From Enterococcus montenegrensis (lineage in GTDB: Bacteria; Bacillota; Bacilli; Lactobacillales; Enterococcaceae): a stretch of 64,000 bases of DNA. Positions 46,471 to 56,324 of this stretch are shown piece by piece. The notes beneath the pieces are model-generated. The model saw nothing but the letters and a program-made list of their open reading frames with translations, was not told the origin of the DNA and did no database searches. Both the position numbers and the translations under genes were made by a program. The DNA is taken from positions 434,001 to 498,000 of the forward strand of contig NZ_CP120467.1 of the NCBI RefSeq assembly GCF_029983095.1, written 5' to 3'. How positions within the stretch are numbered: the first letter of the stretch is position 1; the number at the start of each line of letters is the position of its first letter.

Positions 46471-49077
46471 ATGGCTAAGACATTGGAAAAAGAAGTTAAA
46501 GTAATCGATACAGATGCAGTAATCGACGATTTGGCAGCAAAAGCAAATGCGGCTGCTAAACAAATGGAAAACTTTACACAAGAACAAGTAGATAAAATCG
46601 TTCATGAAATGGCAATGGCTGCTTTAGACAAACATATGCCTTTAGCAAAAATGGCAGTTGAAGAAACTGGTCGTGGGATTGTTGAAGATAAAGCAATCAA
46701 AAACATGTACGCATCAGAATATATCTGGAATTCAATTAAACACGATAAAACAGTCGGCATTATTGGCGAAGACAAGCAAAAAGGTTTAATCGAAGTTGCA
46801 GGACCAGTTGGCGTGGTTGCAGCAGTTGTACCAACAACTAACCCAACTTCAACAACAATTTTTAAAGCGATGATCTCATTGAAAACTGCAAATGCAGTTA
46901 TCTTCTCTTTCCACCCATCTGCACAAGAATGTTCAAAAGAAGCAGCTCGTATCGTGCGTGACGCTGCAATTGCAGCAGGTGCTCCTGAAAACTGTATCCA
47001 ATGGATTGAAAAAGAACATTCTTCAATCGAAGCAACACAAAAATTAATGAATCATCCAGGCGTTGCCATTGTATTAGCAACTGGTGGTCCTGGTATGGTT
47101 AAATCAGCTTATTCAACTGGTAAACCAGCTCTAGGTGTAGGTGCAGGTAACGTACCAGCTTACATCGAAAAAACAGCTAAAATCAAACGGGCAGTAAATG
47201 ACGTTATCGTTTCAAAAACATTTGATAACGGTATGATCTGTGCTTCTGAACAAGGCGTGATTGTCGATAAAGAAATCTACGCTGCTGTTAAAGCTGAATT
47301 TGAAGCGCATCAATGTTATGTTGTGAAAAAATCAGAATTGAAAAAATTAGAAGATGCTGTAATGAACGAAGGTAAATATGCTGTTAACCCAGCAATCGTT
47401 GGTCATCCAGCAGTTGAAATTGCAAAATTAGCCGGTATCAAAGTTCCTGAAGGGACAAAAATGCTAATCGCAGAACTTGACGGTGTGGGTGCGGATTATC
47501 CATTATCTCGCGAAAAATTATCACCAGTTTTAGCTATGATGAAAGCTGAAAGCACAGAACACGGTTTTGACCTAGCGCAAGGTATGTTGGAATTAGGCGG
47601 TCTTGGCCATACAGCAGTTATCCACTCTGAAAACGAAGACTTGCAATTACAATATGGCTTGAAAATGAAAGCTTGCCGGATCTTAGTAAACTCTCCATCT
47701 GCTGAAGGTGGTATCGGGAATATCTACAACGAAATGATTCCATCATTAACATTAGGTTGTGGCTCTTACGGTCGTAACTCTGTATCTAAGAACGTATCTG
47801 CGATCAACTTAATCAACGTTAAAACTATCGCGAAACGGAGAAATAACATGCAGTGGTTCAAATTACCTTCAAAAATTTACTTTGAAAAGAACTCTTTATT
47901 GTACTTGGAAAAAATGGAAAATGTTGAACGTGTCATGATCGTTTGTGACCCAGGTATGGTGCAATTTGGTTACGCAGATACAGTTCGTGAAGTTTTAGCT
48001 CGTCGTAAAAACGATGTGAAAATTGAAATCTTCTCAGATGTTGAACCTAACCCTTCAACAAACACTGTTTACAAAGGTCTTGAAGTATTCAACGCTTTCC
48101 AACCTGACACAGTAATTGCTCTTGGTGGTGGTTCTGCAATGGATGCGGCAAAAGGTATGTGGATGTTCTTTGAACACCCAGACACTTCATTCTTTGGCGC
48201 GAAACAAAAATTCTTAGATATCCGCAAACGGACTTACAAAATTGGCAAACCTGAAAAAACACAATTTGTATGTATCCCAACTACTTCAGGTACTGGTTCA
48301 GAAGTAACACCATTTGCAGTTATCACAGATAGCGAAACCCATGTAAAATACCCGTTAGCTGACTACGCATTGACTCCAGATGTTGCCATCGTGGATCCTC
48401 AGTTTGTAATGTCAGTACCAGCAGGTGTAACTGCCGATACAGGTATGGACGTATTAACTCACGCAATTGAATCATATGTTTCTGTTATGGCATCTGATTA
48501 CACACGTGGTTTAAGTTTACAAGCAATTAAAATTGTCTTTGACTATTTAGAAAAATCAGTGAAAACACCGGATATGGAATCTCGTGAAAAAATGCATAAC
48601 GCTTCAACAATGGCTGGTATGGCATTTGCGAATGCATTCTTGGGTATTTGTCACTCAATTGCACACAAAATTGGTGGTGAATACGGTATTCCTCACGGAC
48701 GTACAAATGCGATTTTATTACCGCACATCATCCGTTACAATGCCAAAGACCCACAAAAACATGCGATGTTCCCTAAATATGACTACTTCCGTGCTGATAC
48801 AGACTATGCGGATATTGCGAAATTCTTAGGCCTTAAAGGTGAAACAACTGAAGAATTAGTTGAAGCATTAGCAACAGCAGTTTACGAATTAGGTAAAAAA
48901 GTCGGCATCGACATGAGCTTGAAAGCCCAAGGTGTAACGCAACAAACATTGGATACAACTGTTGATCGTATGGCAGAACTTGCTTATGAAGACCAATGTA
49001 CAACAGCAAATCCAAAAGAACCTTTAATCTCTGAATTAAAAGGTATCATTATTGAAGCGTACAACGAAAAAGCTTAA
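46471..49077 (+). CDS. adhE: Bifunctional acetaldehyde-CoA/alcohol dehydrogenase
   Basis: This 868-residue fusion enzyme reduces acetyl-CoA to acetaldehyde and then to ethanol, using two NADH. The N-terminal aldehyde dehydrogenase domain (about 1-440) carries the catalytic Cys in DNGMICASEQG. The C-terminal iron alcohol dehydrogenase (about 455-868) has GGGSAMDAAKGMW and iron-binding His residues in CHSIAHKIGG and PHGRTNAILLPH. AdhE of this type forms spirosomes. The ATG follows TAGGAGGA. Codon use is that of a highly expressed gene. A Rex-type site predicts redox control. Confidence 0.97.
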   Translation: MAKTLEKEVKVIDTDAVIDDLAAKANAAAKQMENFTQEQVDKIVHEMAMAALDKHMPLAKMAVEETGRGIVEDKAIKNMYASEYIWNSIKHDKTVGIIGEDKQKGLIEVAGPVGVVAAVVPTTNPTSTTIFKAMISLKTANAVIFSFHPSAQECSKEAARIVRDAAIAAGAPENCIQWIEKEHSSIEATQKLMNHPGVAIVLATGGPGMVKSAYSTGKPALGVGAGNVPAYIEKTAKIKRAVNDVIVSKTFDNGMICASEQGVIVDKEIYAAVKAEFEAHQCYVVKKSELKKLEDAVMNEGKYAVNPAIVGHPAVEIAKLAGIKVPEGTKMLIAELDGVGADYPLSREKLSPVLAMMKAESTEHGFDLAQGMLELGGLGHTAVIHSENEDLQLQYGLKMKACRILVNSPSAEGGIGNIYNEMIPSLTLGCGSYGRNSVSKNVSAINLINVKTIAKRRNNMQWFKLPSKIYFEKNSLLYLEKMENVERVMIVCDPGMVQFGYADTVREVLARRKNDVKIEIFSDVEPNPSTNTVYKGLEVFNAFQPDTVIALGGGSAMDAAKGMWMFFEHPDTSFFGAKQKFLDIRKRTYKIGKPEKTQFVCIPTTSGTGSEVTPFAVITDSETHVKYPLADYALTPDVAIVDPQFVMSVPAGVTADTGMDVLTHAIESYVSVMASDYTRGLSLQAIKIVFDYLEKSVKTPDMESREKMHNASTMAGMAFANAFLGICHSIAHKIGGEYGIPHGRTNAILLPHIIRYNAKDPQKHAMFPKYDYFRADTDYADIAKFLGLKGETTEELVEALATAVYELGKKVGIDMSLKAQGVTQQTLDTTVDRMAELAYEDQCTTANPKEPLISELKGIIIEAYNEKA

Positions 49078-49122
49078 TTTTATAGCTGACGTTTAAGACG
49101 ATATTTGATATTTTTGATTAAC

Positions 49123-49160
49123 AAAAACCGCCCGGCTTCTTAGCAGCTGGGCGGTTTTTT
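49123..49160 (+). terminator. Terminator after adhE
   Basis: AAAAACCGCCCGGCT pairs with AGCTGGGCGGTTTTT around a short loop. Confidence 0.9.
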
Positions 49161-49228
49161 ACTAGAAAAGGTTAAAATCTTTGCCTAGATAAATTCATTT
49201 ACAGAAGATTCTTCATGTCTAACTTTCT

Positions 49229-49566
49229 GCGATATTAAGCCAAAATTCCAAGAAATTTGAAAAGCAATTTATTGAAATTCTGTCCTAATGCTTGGAAGCA
49301 AAACAAGTTCAAAAAGCTTTTCCAGTTGTCTAGCTTTCTGAATCACCCCTTCGGCCAAAAGCCAAAATTAGCAAAAATGAAACAGCCATTTTAGCAAATT
49401 GTGGTCTTATGGCTCAGGGCAGAGCGATTCCTTCAGCTTTTCTAGATGTCTAGTTTTTTGAACTAACTTTCTGCGACATTAAGCTAAAATTCCAAGAAAT
49501 TTGAAAAGCAATTTATTGAAATTCTGTCCTAATGCTTGGAAGCAAAACGAGTTCAAAAAGCTTTTC
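49229..49566. repeat. Second block of dispersed hairpin repeats
   Basis: Two nearly identical units (49231-49321 and 49475-49565) lie 244 bp apart, twice about 122 bp, with a diverged middle unit between. The outer units share AAATTCCAAGAAATTTGAAA and CAATTTATTGAAATTCTGTC with small changes from the 29.2-kb units. The middle unit carries GCGATTCCTTCAGCTTTTCT, also present at 4.9 kb. The block fills the 560-bp gap after adhE. No ORF. Confidence 0.85.
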
Positions 49567-49640
49567 TCATACTCCTTGACTTTTTGGGCACATAATTTGA
49601 TACTTGGCTATAAAGAAATAAGGGGAAAGGAAGTGAAAAA

Positions 49641-50114
49641 ATGTTAGCAGAAGCAATTGGGGAATTAAAAACGTCTCAAGTATTATTGAAGAAATTTGTC
49701 GCAGGAATTGAAAATCCTACTGATGACGCAACATTAATCCAATTACGTAATGACTTAGTCGATTACGGCGAAAGTTTATCTGTCGTAACATATTTTTTTA
49801 AAGATCAAGCAGAAAACGAGCTTAAAAATTATGAATTACGAAATATTTTGCAACAGCAATATACCTTATTACAAGCAATTATTGGTGAGTTACAGTCAAC
49901 AGAAGGGCAAGCAGAAGCAAAAGCAAAATTTGATTTGACACCAGGGGCAATCCGGCGATTGACAGAAAGTTTAAAAGGTATCACAGAACTCAACCGGACT
50001 TTGCAAAAAGAACCTAATCTGGTAGTCGATTTAGCTAAAGTACCAGTTACAAAAGAAAGTGCGGCACCAGAAAAAAATGTTTTTTTAAACGACTTTTTAA
50101 AAAATGATCAATAA
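49641..50114 (+). CDS. Hypothetical helical protein
   Basis: This 157-residue protein of unknown family has no signal peptide or membrane segment and is predicted mostly helical, with heptad-like Leu/Ile spacing in residues 1-130 (LAEAIGELKTSQVLLKKFV, LRNILQQQYTLLQAIIGEL) and a flexible Pro/Ala tail ending in FLNDFLKN. The ATG follows GGGGAAAGGAAG. It lies between the repeat block and the convergent mevalonate operon. I do not assign a function. Confidence 0.8.
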   Translation: MLAEAIGELKTSQVLLKKFVAGIENPTDDATLIQLRNDLVDYGESLSVVTYFFKDQAENELKNYELRNILQQQYTLLQAIIGELQSTEGQAEAKAKFDLTPGAIRRLTESLKGITELNRTLQKEPNLVVDLAKVPVTKESAAPEKNVFLNDFLKNDQ

Positions 50115-50158
50115 AAAATAACGTCCTTTTCAAATTTTGAAAAAAGACGTTATTTTTT
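50113..50158. terminator. Bidirectional terminator before fni
   Basis: AAAAAATAACGTC pairs with GACGTTATTTTTT, with an inner TTTTCAA/TTGAAAA arm, between convergent genes. Confidence 0.85.
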
Positions 50159-50183
50159 GTTTTATCTAAGTGATAACTGAAGT

Positions 50184-51251
50184 TTAAAAACGAAGCGGTA
50201 TTTCATTTTGTCCTCTGCTTGCATACTTTCTTACATCAATGCCGCGGGCTTGGCACCACTGCCAAACTTCATCAGTAAAAATAAGCGGAACTGTTTCTAA
50301 ACTATGAGTATTTTTTTTACCTACCATGGTGTAAAGAAGCGCCAAATCTTCTTGCCAATTTTGAATCATCTCAATCGTAGCCTCAACGCCGTGGCTTAAA
50401 AGTTGATTTAAAATGGTGGCAGAAATACCTACTGTGTCAGCACCTAAAATTAATGATTTAAAAATATCAAAAGCATTGCGAATGCCACCTGAGGCGATTA
50501 CTTCAAAGGAGCGCGTTACTTGGGCAGCTTCAAGTAACGAAATAACAGTCGATTGACCAAATTCACTTAAATACGCCATCTCACGTTTTGGTCGGCGTGC
50601 ATTTTCAATTTGGGTAAAACTAGTACCGCCTTGACCAGAAACATCAATCGTTTGAACCCCAACACTGATTAATTGCAGCATCGCTTCTCTGGTCATGCCA
50701 AAGCCAACTTCTTTGACTATTACTGGTACTTGGAGTTTTGCGACAATTTCAGCGATGTTGTCTAACCAATCCGAAAAAGTTCGATCTCCTTCAGGCATGA
50801 CCAATTCTTGCGGTGCATTTAGATGGATTTGTAAGGCGTTAGCACCAAATAGTTCCACGGCACGTTGCGCATTTTCTAAGGCATTGTGCGCACCAATATT
50901 GGCAAGAAAAAAGCCAGCTGGATTAATCTGGCGCACTATTTTAAAACTATCACTGACACTTTCGTCTTTTAAAGCAGCTGTGACAGAGCCTGTTGCCATC
51001 ATTAACTGACATTCTTTAGCAATAAGGGCCAAATCGTGATTAATCTGTAATGACTTTTTGGAACCACCAGTCATGGCGTTAATGAAAAAAGGAAAGTTTT
51101 CTTCGTGATTTAAAATCTCTGTTTTTAAACTGACATCTTTTACATCAATTTGTGGTAACGGGGTATGAATTAAACGGACTGCGTCAAAATCATTTGTTTT
51201 TTCTTTATGAAAAGCTTTTGCTAAGCTTACGTGTTCATCTTTACGATTCAT
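50184..51251 (-). CDS. fni: Type 2 isopentenyl-diphosphate delta-isomerase
   Basis: This 355-residue FMN enzyme interconverts isopentenyl and dimethylallyl diphosphate. Typical segments are NRKDEHVSLA at the start, INAMTGGS, VKEVGFGM, SGQGGTSF and ASGGIRNAFDIFKSLILGA. The ATG at 51251 follows AAAGGA and overlaps mvaK2 by 11 nt. It is the last gene of the mevalonate operon. Type 2 isomerases are usual in lactic acid bacteria. Confidence 0.94.
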   Translation of the reverse strand: MNRKDEHVSLAKAFHKEKTNDFDAVRLIHTPLPQIDVKDVSLKTEILNHEENFPFFINAMTGGSKKSLQINHDLALIAKECQLMMATGSVTAALKDESVSDSFKIVRQINPAGFFLANIGAHNALENAQRAVELFGANALQIHLNAPQELVMPEGDRTFSDWLDNIAEIVAKLQVPVIVKEVGFGMTREAMLQLISVGVQTIDVSGQGGTSFTQIENARRPKREMAYLSEFGQSTVISLLEAAQVTRSFEVIASGGIRNAFDIFKSLILGADTVGISATILNQLLSHGVEATIEMIQNWQEDLALLYTMVGKKNTHSLETVPLIFTDEVWQWCQARGIDVRKYASRGQNEIPLRF

Positions 51252-52353
51252 GCTGCGTCCTTTCTTCAACCTTTTTTTGATAATGATAAACGTGTAGGGG
51301 CAGCGGTGTGATACCAGCTTTTTCCCAAACGCTCATCAAAGGCAATATACCACTTTTTTGATCGGTAATCACGATACCGCAATCACCGCCACCAGCGCCA
51401 GAGGATTTGGCAGCACCGCCGTAATTTTCAGCTAAATCACAGAGCATTTTTAATGGGGGTGTTTCAATCGTGACATTGGTGATTTGGGTTAATTCGTTTA
51501 AAAGCCGCCGGTTCTTCTTGATCATTTTTTTTATCAAGCTGATATTTTGGGTGTGAAAACCAGTAATCATTTGCTCTACACAGTCTTTACTGGCGGCTAA
51601 AAATTCTTCATAAGAAGTAGAGGTTTTCTTATCTGCTCTGGATTCATTTACTTGATCCACCAGATCAGAAGTAGACGCAGGAGATCCTGTCCAACCGATC
51701 AACAAACGCAGATGAGAAACTTCTGGCAGCGGTGTAATAGCAAGCTTAGGCCATTTTTTTGCTAATAAAGTCGTGATACTTTCTGCTTGGCGATGTTTTT
51801 GCAACCAATTTTGTTCAAAGGTAGAAAAAGCAATCCAGCCGCCGTAAGAGCTTGCGGCAATATCTCCGCAAGAGCCATTGCCTTGCACTTCTAGGTGAGA
51901 TAAGGCTGCGAGTTTAAAAGTCATCATGGGAGTTAGCGAAAGTTCATAAAACGCACTTAATGCTTTTACTGTTGCGACTGTTACCGCTCCGCTGGAACCA
52001 AGACCGTATTTACGACCATTAGAGTTATCCAATTCACTTGTGACCTTTAAATCAAAGAAAGCCAATTGTTTGCCTTGTTCTTGGGCATATTTTTCGGTGA
52101 TTTTAATTGCTGCCAAAATATAATGAAATGGATTTTCCCGAATATCTAAAACCAGTTCGCCACCGCGGCGCGTCCATTTTACTGGTAATTCACTGTATTG
52201 CGCCGATTGGATGCTACCACTTTTTGTGGCTTTTGTGATGGTAACTGTGATAAATTGATCAACGGCGATAATAATTGCAGGGTGCCCAGCTTCAACCACG
52301 GCATATTCTCCTGCAATATAAAGTTTTCCTGGAGCCGAAGCTTCCACTAACAT
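51241..52353 (-). CDS. mvaK2: Phosphomevalonate kinase
   Basis: This 370-residue GHMP kinase phosphorylates mevalonate 5-phosphate. It begins ASAPGKLYIAGEYAVVE and has the GHMP ATP loop in KYGLGSSGAVTVATV, with a C-terminal motif SSGAGGGDCGI. The length matches bacterial PMK. It lies 29 bp after mvaD and overlaps fni. Confidence 0.94.
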   Translation of the reverse strand: MLVEASAPGKLYIAGEYAVVEAGHPAIIIAVDQFITVTITKATKSGSIQSAQYSELPVKWTRRGGELVLDIRENPFHYILAAIKITEKYAQEQGKQLAFFDLKVTSELDNSNGRKYGLGSSGAVTVATVKALSAFYELSLTPMMTFKLAALSHLEVQGNGSCGDIAASSYGGWIAFSTFEQNWLQKHRQAESITTLLAKKWPKLAITPLPEVSHLRLLIGWTGSPASTSDLVDQVNESRADKKTSTSYEEFLAASKDCVEQMITGFHTQNISLIKKMIKKNRRLLNELTQITNVTIETPPLKMLCDLAENYGGAAKSSGAGGGDCGIVITDQKSGILPLMSVWEKAGITPLPLHVYHYQKKVEERTQHES

Positions 52354-52382
52354 TTCTTTTTCCCCCTGTAATGTGTCTCCAT

Positions 52383-53357
52383 TTATAAATACGTAATTCC
52401 TGGACCGCTAAAAGCGGTGACAAGCTGATCTGCTGCAAAATAATCACGTAATTTAGCTTTGATTTTTTCAGCATCTTTTTTCAGGCATAATACTTTAACA
52501 TTTGGTCCAGCATCCATGGTGAAATAACAAGGGATTCCTGCTGCCCGCATTTTTCTGACCGCCTGCATTGCTTTTAAACTGTCAGGTGACCAATAAGTAA
52601 ATGGTGGTACGGCTGCTAATGTCGTGCCGTGCATTTTTAAAGCATTGTTTTCAGCGATGCTACCTAACTTATTAAAATCTTGCGCGTGGATGGCAATTTT
52701 AGCACTGGCTAAATCTTGCGGTGCCGTTTGCAACCAACCTTCATAAAAGGCTGAAGTTTCGACTGTTCGTCGCATACCATCACGGCTGGAAACATCTTTT
52801 TCTTGATCGTTAATCAAAATAAAGAGCATTGCCAGTTCATTTTCCCAGCCATTGCTTGGCACCACTTCAGCAAAAGAAGTTTCATCGCTGTTACCTTTTT
52901 GCCATTCCACAAAACCAGGGAAAATACTGCGACAAGCAGAACCTGAACCACGGCGCGCTAAGCGGGATAAATCCCGATCAGACAAATCTAATTGCAGCGC
53001 TTGGTTGCAAGCGGCAGCTAGGGCGGCTAAGCCGCTTGAAGATGAAGCTAAACCAGCGGCATAAGGAACATGATTATAACTTTTTACTTCAGCGAAAAGC
53101 GGACAAGTTGCCATTTTGCGCACTAAGTCTAAAAAGCGGCTGACTTTTTCTGTGCTTTTTTCATCTTGTAAAATATCATCTAAATAAAAGGTATCTGCTG
53201 TTAAATCTTCTGAAAATATTACCGTCGTCTCGGTATAAAAAGCATCTAAAGTTAATGAGAGACTGTTGTTCATGGGAATAATTAATTCTTCATTGGCTTT
53301 GCCCCAGTATTTGATTAAGGCGATATTGGTGTGTGCCCGGGCACTTCCTTTAAGCAT
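52383..53357 (-). CDS. mvaD: Diphosphomevalonate decarboxylase
   Basis: This 324-residue GHMP-family enzyme forms isopentenyl diphosphate with ATP. The substrate segment IALIKYWGK and the ATP loop YAAGLASSSSGLAALA are diagnostic, as are SGSACRSIFPGFVEW and TMDAGPNVKVLC. It overlaps mvk by 8 nt. Confidence 0.96.
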   Translation of the reverse strand: MLKGSARAHTNIALIKYWGKANEELIIPMNNSLSLTLDAFYTETTVIFSEDLTADTFYLDDILQDEKSTEKVSRFLDLVRKMATCPLFAEVKSYNHVPYAAGLASSSSGLAALAAACNQALQLDLSDRDLSRLARRGSGSACRSIFPGFVEWQKGNSDETSFAEVVPSNGWENELAMLFILINDQEKDVSSRDGMRRTVETSAFYEGWLQTAPQDLASAKIAIHAQDFNKLGSIAENNALKMHGTTLAAVPPFTYWSPDSLKAMQAVRKMRAAGIPCYFTMDAGPNVKVLCLKKDAEKIKAKLRDYFAADQLVTAFSGPGITYL

Positions 53358-54285
53358 ATTGATAAACTCCTAATTCTTGAATCCAAGTTGCTTTGGCACC
53401 TTGGTTAGTTAAAGCGGTCGTAATTTTTTTGGCGGTACTGTAATCTGAAGCTAGGGCGATCATGCAGCCACCCTTACCACCACCAGTTAGTTTAGCGCCT
53501 AGTGCGCCATTTTGATTGGCCACCATAATTAAATTATCCAATGTTTGATCGCTTACTTGTAGGGCGGCTAAGTTTTTTTGGGCAGCATTCATTAGTTCTC
53601 CCAGATACGCGGCTTGATTATTTAAAATAGCCTTTTTAGCTTTTAAAGTTAAGTCTCCTAGCTCATTAATTAAATGACCAGTAGTCTTATTATCTTGTTC
53701 AAAACGTTGCGCGACTGCTTTAACAGTTTGGCGGGTTTTGCCTTTAACACCGGTATCTGCCACAATTAAAAAGCCATTGATGTTGATAGGAAAAGTCTCA
53801 AAAGCTGCGCCTTTTTGAAATAAAATCGGTTCATCACCGGCTGTGGCTGCAGCATCAATGCCACTTGGATTCCCATGGGAAATTTTCTCAGCATAATTTA
53901 CATAGGTTAATAAAAGCTCATGGCTTAGGGGTAAATTTTGCCAATCAAAAAATGCCCGGGTAATGGCTACCGCAACAGCAGCGCTTGATCCCATTCCTCT
54001 TTCAGCGGGAATGGTACTAGAAATTGTAATTTGTACTGGTGGCGTAGAAAAGTCATGACGCAATTGGTGAATGAGTGTTTTAATATTTTCCAGACTTTTT
54101 GGTGCCTTCGCTAAGGGATCGACAAAATAACCCGAACGTAATACGTCGTAAATGTGGTCGGTTATTTCAGCTGTGACATGGGTCGGTTGGAAAGGAAAAG
54201 CGATGGCGGGTTTTCCATAGACAACAGAATGTTCCCCCATCAAAATAATTTTTCCATTGGCATTACCTTCACCACTGGATTTCAT
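53350..54285 (-). CDS. mvk: Mevalonate kinase
   Basis: This 311-residue GHMP kinase makes the first phosphorylation of mevalonate. It has GKIILMGEHSVVYGKPAIA at the start, the ATP loop PAERGMGSSAAVAVA and the C-terminal KLTGGGKGGCMIAL. It is first in mvk-mvaD-mvaK2-fni. The upstream enzymes (HMG-CoA synthase and reductase) are not in the window. Confidence 0.95.
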   Translation of the reverse strand: MKSSGEGNANGKIILMGEHSVVYGKPAIAFPFQPTHVTAEITDHIYDVLRSGYFVDPLAKAPKSLENIKTLIHQLRHDFSTPPVQITISSTIPAERGMGSSAAVAVAITRAFFDWQNLPLSHELLLTYVNYAEKISHGNPSGIDAAATAGDEPILFQKGAAFETFPININGFLIVADTGVKGKTRQTVKAVAQRFEQDNKTTGHLINELGDLTLKAKKAILNNQAAYLGELMNAAQKNLAALQVSDQTLDNLIMVANQNGALGAKLTGGGKGGCMIALASDYSTAKKITTALTNQGAKATWIQELGVYQYA

Positions 54286-54341
54286 GCAAATGCCTCATTT
54301 CTTTTTATATTTAAATAAAACAAAATATGTACTGCTTGTCC

Positions 54342-54370
54342 ATTCTACTAAAAATTAAGCGAATCGTTAA
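54342..54370 (-). promoter_or_regulatory. Promoter of the mevalonate operon
   Basis: On the minus strand TTAACG (54365-54370) and TAGAAT (54342-54347) are 17 bp apart, 57 bp before mvk. The rest of the 384-bp gap up to the kinase gene holds no ORF. Confidence 0.5.
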
Positions 54371-54587
54371 GGGTTTATGAAAAATTTCAACGCTTTTCAA
54401 TTTTTTCTTAAGAGATTTTTTTAACTTCTTTTTTTAAATTCATTGCATTTATAAAGGTAAACTATAGAAAGCTATTTTTTTGTCAGTCAAATAATTTTTT
54501 TCACTCAGGTGGCTTGTTCTAATTTTTAAGCCATATTGGTAGCGGATTTTATCAAAATAGTACCTGTTTTTGTGAGTACTTTCTTAT

Positions 54588-54617
54588 TTGACGCAACAAG
54601 ATGTTGTGGGGTATAGT
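54588..54617 (+). promoter_or_regulatory. Promoter of the deoxynucleoside kinase gene
   Basis: TTGACG (54588-54593) and TATAGT (54612-54617) are 18 bp apart. The spacer contains the dyad CAACAAGATGTTG, a possible repressor site. Confidence 0.6.
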
Positions 54618-54669
54618 GTGTCAGGTAGAGAAAAAACACAATATTTAGTGATAGGTGAGTTGGAGGTCC

Positions 54670-55329
54670 ATGAGTGTGATTGTATTAGCAGGTACCATTG
54701 GCGCAGGTAAATCAAGTTTAACAGAAATGATTGCCAATCATTTAAACAGCGAAGCATTTTATGAATCAGTTGATGATAATGAAGTATTGCCCTTATTTTA
54801 TCAAGATCCCAATAAATATGCTTTTTTATTGCAAATTTACTTTTTGAATAAACGATTTGATAGTATAAAAAAAGCATTGCAACACGAAGACAATGTTTTG
54901 GATCGTTCGATCTATGAAGATTCTTTATTATTTCATTTAAATGCTGATTTGGGTCGGGCAACTGCCACAGAAGTACAAGTGTACGATGAATTGTTGGCCA
55001 ATATGATGCAAGAATTGCCATTTGCCGCTCAAAAAAAGCATCCTGATTTATTGGTTCACATCAAAGTGTCCTTTGAAACGATGTTAGCGCGAATTAAAAA
55101 ACGTGGCCGCGAGTTTGAACAATTGGAATATGATCCAAGTCTTTACGATTATTATCAAGAATTAAATCGTCGTTATGATGCGTGGTTTGAAAACTATCAC
55201 GAGAGTCCAAAATTACAAATTGATGGCGATCTGTTGAATTTCGTGGAAGATGAAGTAGCGGCAAAAGAAGTTATCCAACTGATTGATGACAAGTTGGCAG
55301 AAATTCGCCAATTAGAATTTATCGGCTAA
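54670..55329 (+). CDS. Deoxynucleoside kinase (dAdo/dGuo type)
   Basis: This 219-residue kinase salvages deoxynucleosides to monophosphates. The P-loop is at the start (VLAGTIGAGKSSL), followed by the DRS motif in VLDRSIYEDSLLF and the LID arginines in RIKKRGREFEQ. Length and motifs fit the dNK/dGK-dAK family common in Lactobacillales. The ATG lies only 3 nt after GGAGG; a GTG two codons on has better spacing, but the family N-terminus favours the ATG. Confidence 0.9.
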   Translation: MSVIVLAGTIGAGKSSLTEMIANHLNSEAFYESVDDNEVLPLFYQDPNKYAFLLQIYFLNKRFDSIKKALQHEDNVLDRSIYEDSLLFHLNADLGRATATEVQVYDELLANMMQELPFAAQKKHPDLLVHIKVSFETMLARIKKRGREFEQLEYDPSLYDYYQELNRRYDAWFENYHESPKLQIDGDLLNFVEDEVAAKEVIQLIDDKLAEIRQLEFIG

Positions 55330-55334
55330 AAAGT

Positions 55335-55380
55335 AAAACGCTGGAATCCAGGCTTATGAATAGGGATTCCAGCGTTTTTT
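55335..55380 (+). terminator. Terminator after the kinase gene
   Basis: AAAACGCTGGAATCC pairs with GGATTCCAGCG, followed by TTTTTT. Confidence 0.9.
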
Positions 55381-55417
55381 GTTATAATTGAAGATAGAAA
55401 ATCAAATGAGGTGGAAT

Positions 55418-56323
55418 ATGGAACATAAAAGAGAATTTAATCAAGGCGCCTCTTATTGGGTCCAAGTCGATAATCACAGTGTCACCACTTTAAGTGAATT
55501 ACAAGAAAAGTACCAGTTAAGTGATGAGATGCTGACATATTCTTTAGATAAAAACGAACGCGCGCGGGTAGAATATGATCCCGAAGAACATGCTTTTTTA
55601 CTGGTTTATAACGTGCCTCATCGCCATAAAACAGATAATCATTATGAAACAAGTCCGATGACTTTTATTATTAAAGAACATCATCTTTTTTCTTTTACGA
55701 CAGAGCATACCAGCTATGTAGCAGATATGATGGAGAATTTACTCCACAAAAATAGTAAACAAAGTGAATACAGCTTATTGTTCCACACGCTATTTTTAAT
55801 CTCAGATTCTTTTTTTCCTTTGATTGAAGAAGTGAACAGTGAGCGGATGCGTTTAAATCAAAAACTGCGGGAAAAGACGACAAATAAAAATTTACTGGAA
55901 CTTTCTGACCTTGAAATTGGTTTGGTCTATTTAGTAACAGCGACCAAACAAAATGCGGTCTTATTGCAACAAATCCGCGCCTTGAATATTTTCCATCGCC
56001 TGCAAGATAATGAAAAAGAGCAATTGGAAGATGCTCTAATTGAAGCCAAGCAAGCAGTGGAGATGACGAATTTAGCTGCTCAAGTTATTGACCAACTTTC
56101 AGGTGCCTATAATAATCTTTTAAATAATAATTTGAATGATACGATGAAATTTTTAACTATTTGGTCGTTATTGCTTACGGTACCGACGATTGTTACGGGC
56201 TTTTTTGGCATGAATGTTCCGCTGCCATTCTCCAATTCTGTTTTTGGTTGGGGGATTGCAATGTTGATCAGCATTGGCTTATCTGTTTGGATGCTTTTGG
56301 CTATGTGGCGCCGAATTAAATAA
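55418..56323 (+). CDS. CorA-family divalent cation transporter
   Basis: This 301-residue protein has a long cytoplasmic alpha/beta and helical domain and two C-terminal membrane segments (about 245-265 and 275-298), with the CorA pore signature GMN in FFGMNVPLPF after the first. It would form a pentameric Mg2+ or Co2+ channel. The ATG at 55418 follows GAGGTGG. It lies convergent and almost touching the pentapeptide gene (1 bp), with no terminator between. Confidence 0.88.
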   Translation: MEHKREFNQGASYWVQVDNHSVTTLSELQEKYQLSDEMLTYSLDKNERARVEYDPEEHAFLLVYNVPHRHKTDNHYETSPMTFIIKEHHLFSFTTEHTSYVADMMENLLHKNSKQSEYSLLFHTLFLISDSFFPLIEEVNSERMRLNQKLREKTTNKNLLELSDLEIGLVYLVTATKQNAVLLQQIRALNIFHRLQDNEKEQLEDALIEAKQAVEMTNLAAQVIDQLSGAYNNLLNNNLNDTMKFLTIWSLLLTVPTIVTGFFGMNVPLPFSNSVFGWGIAMLISIGLSVWMLLAMWRRIK

Positions 56324-56324
56324 G

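Noticed and set aside
49161..49640. Remnant insertion sequence
   Set aside because: No transposase fragment or terminal inverted repeats; the content is explained by the hairpin repeat family.
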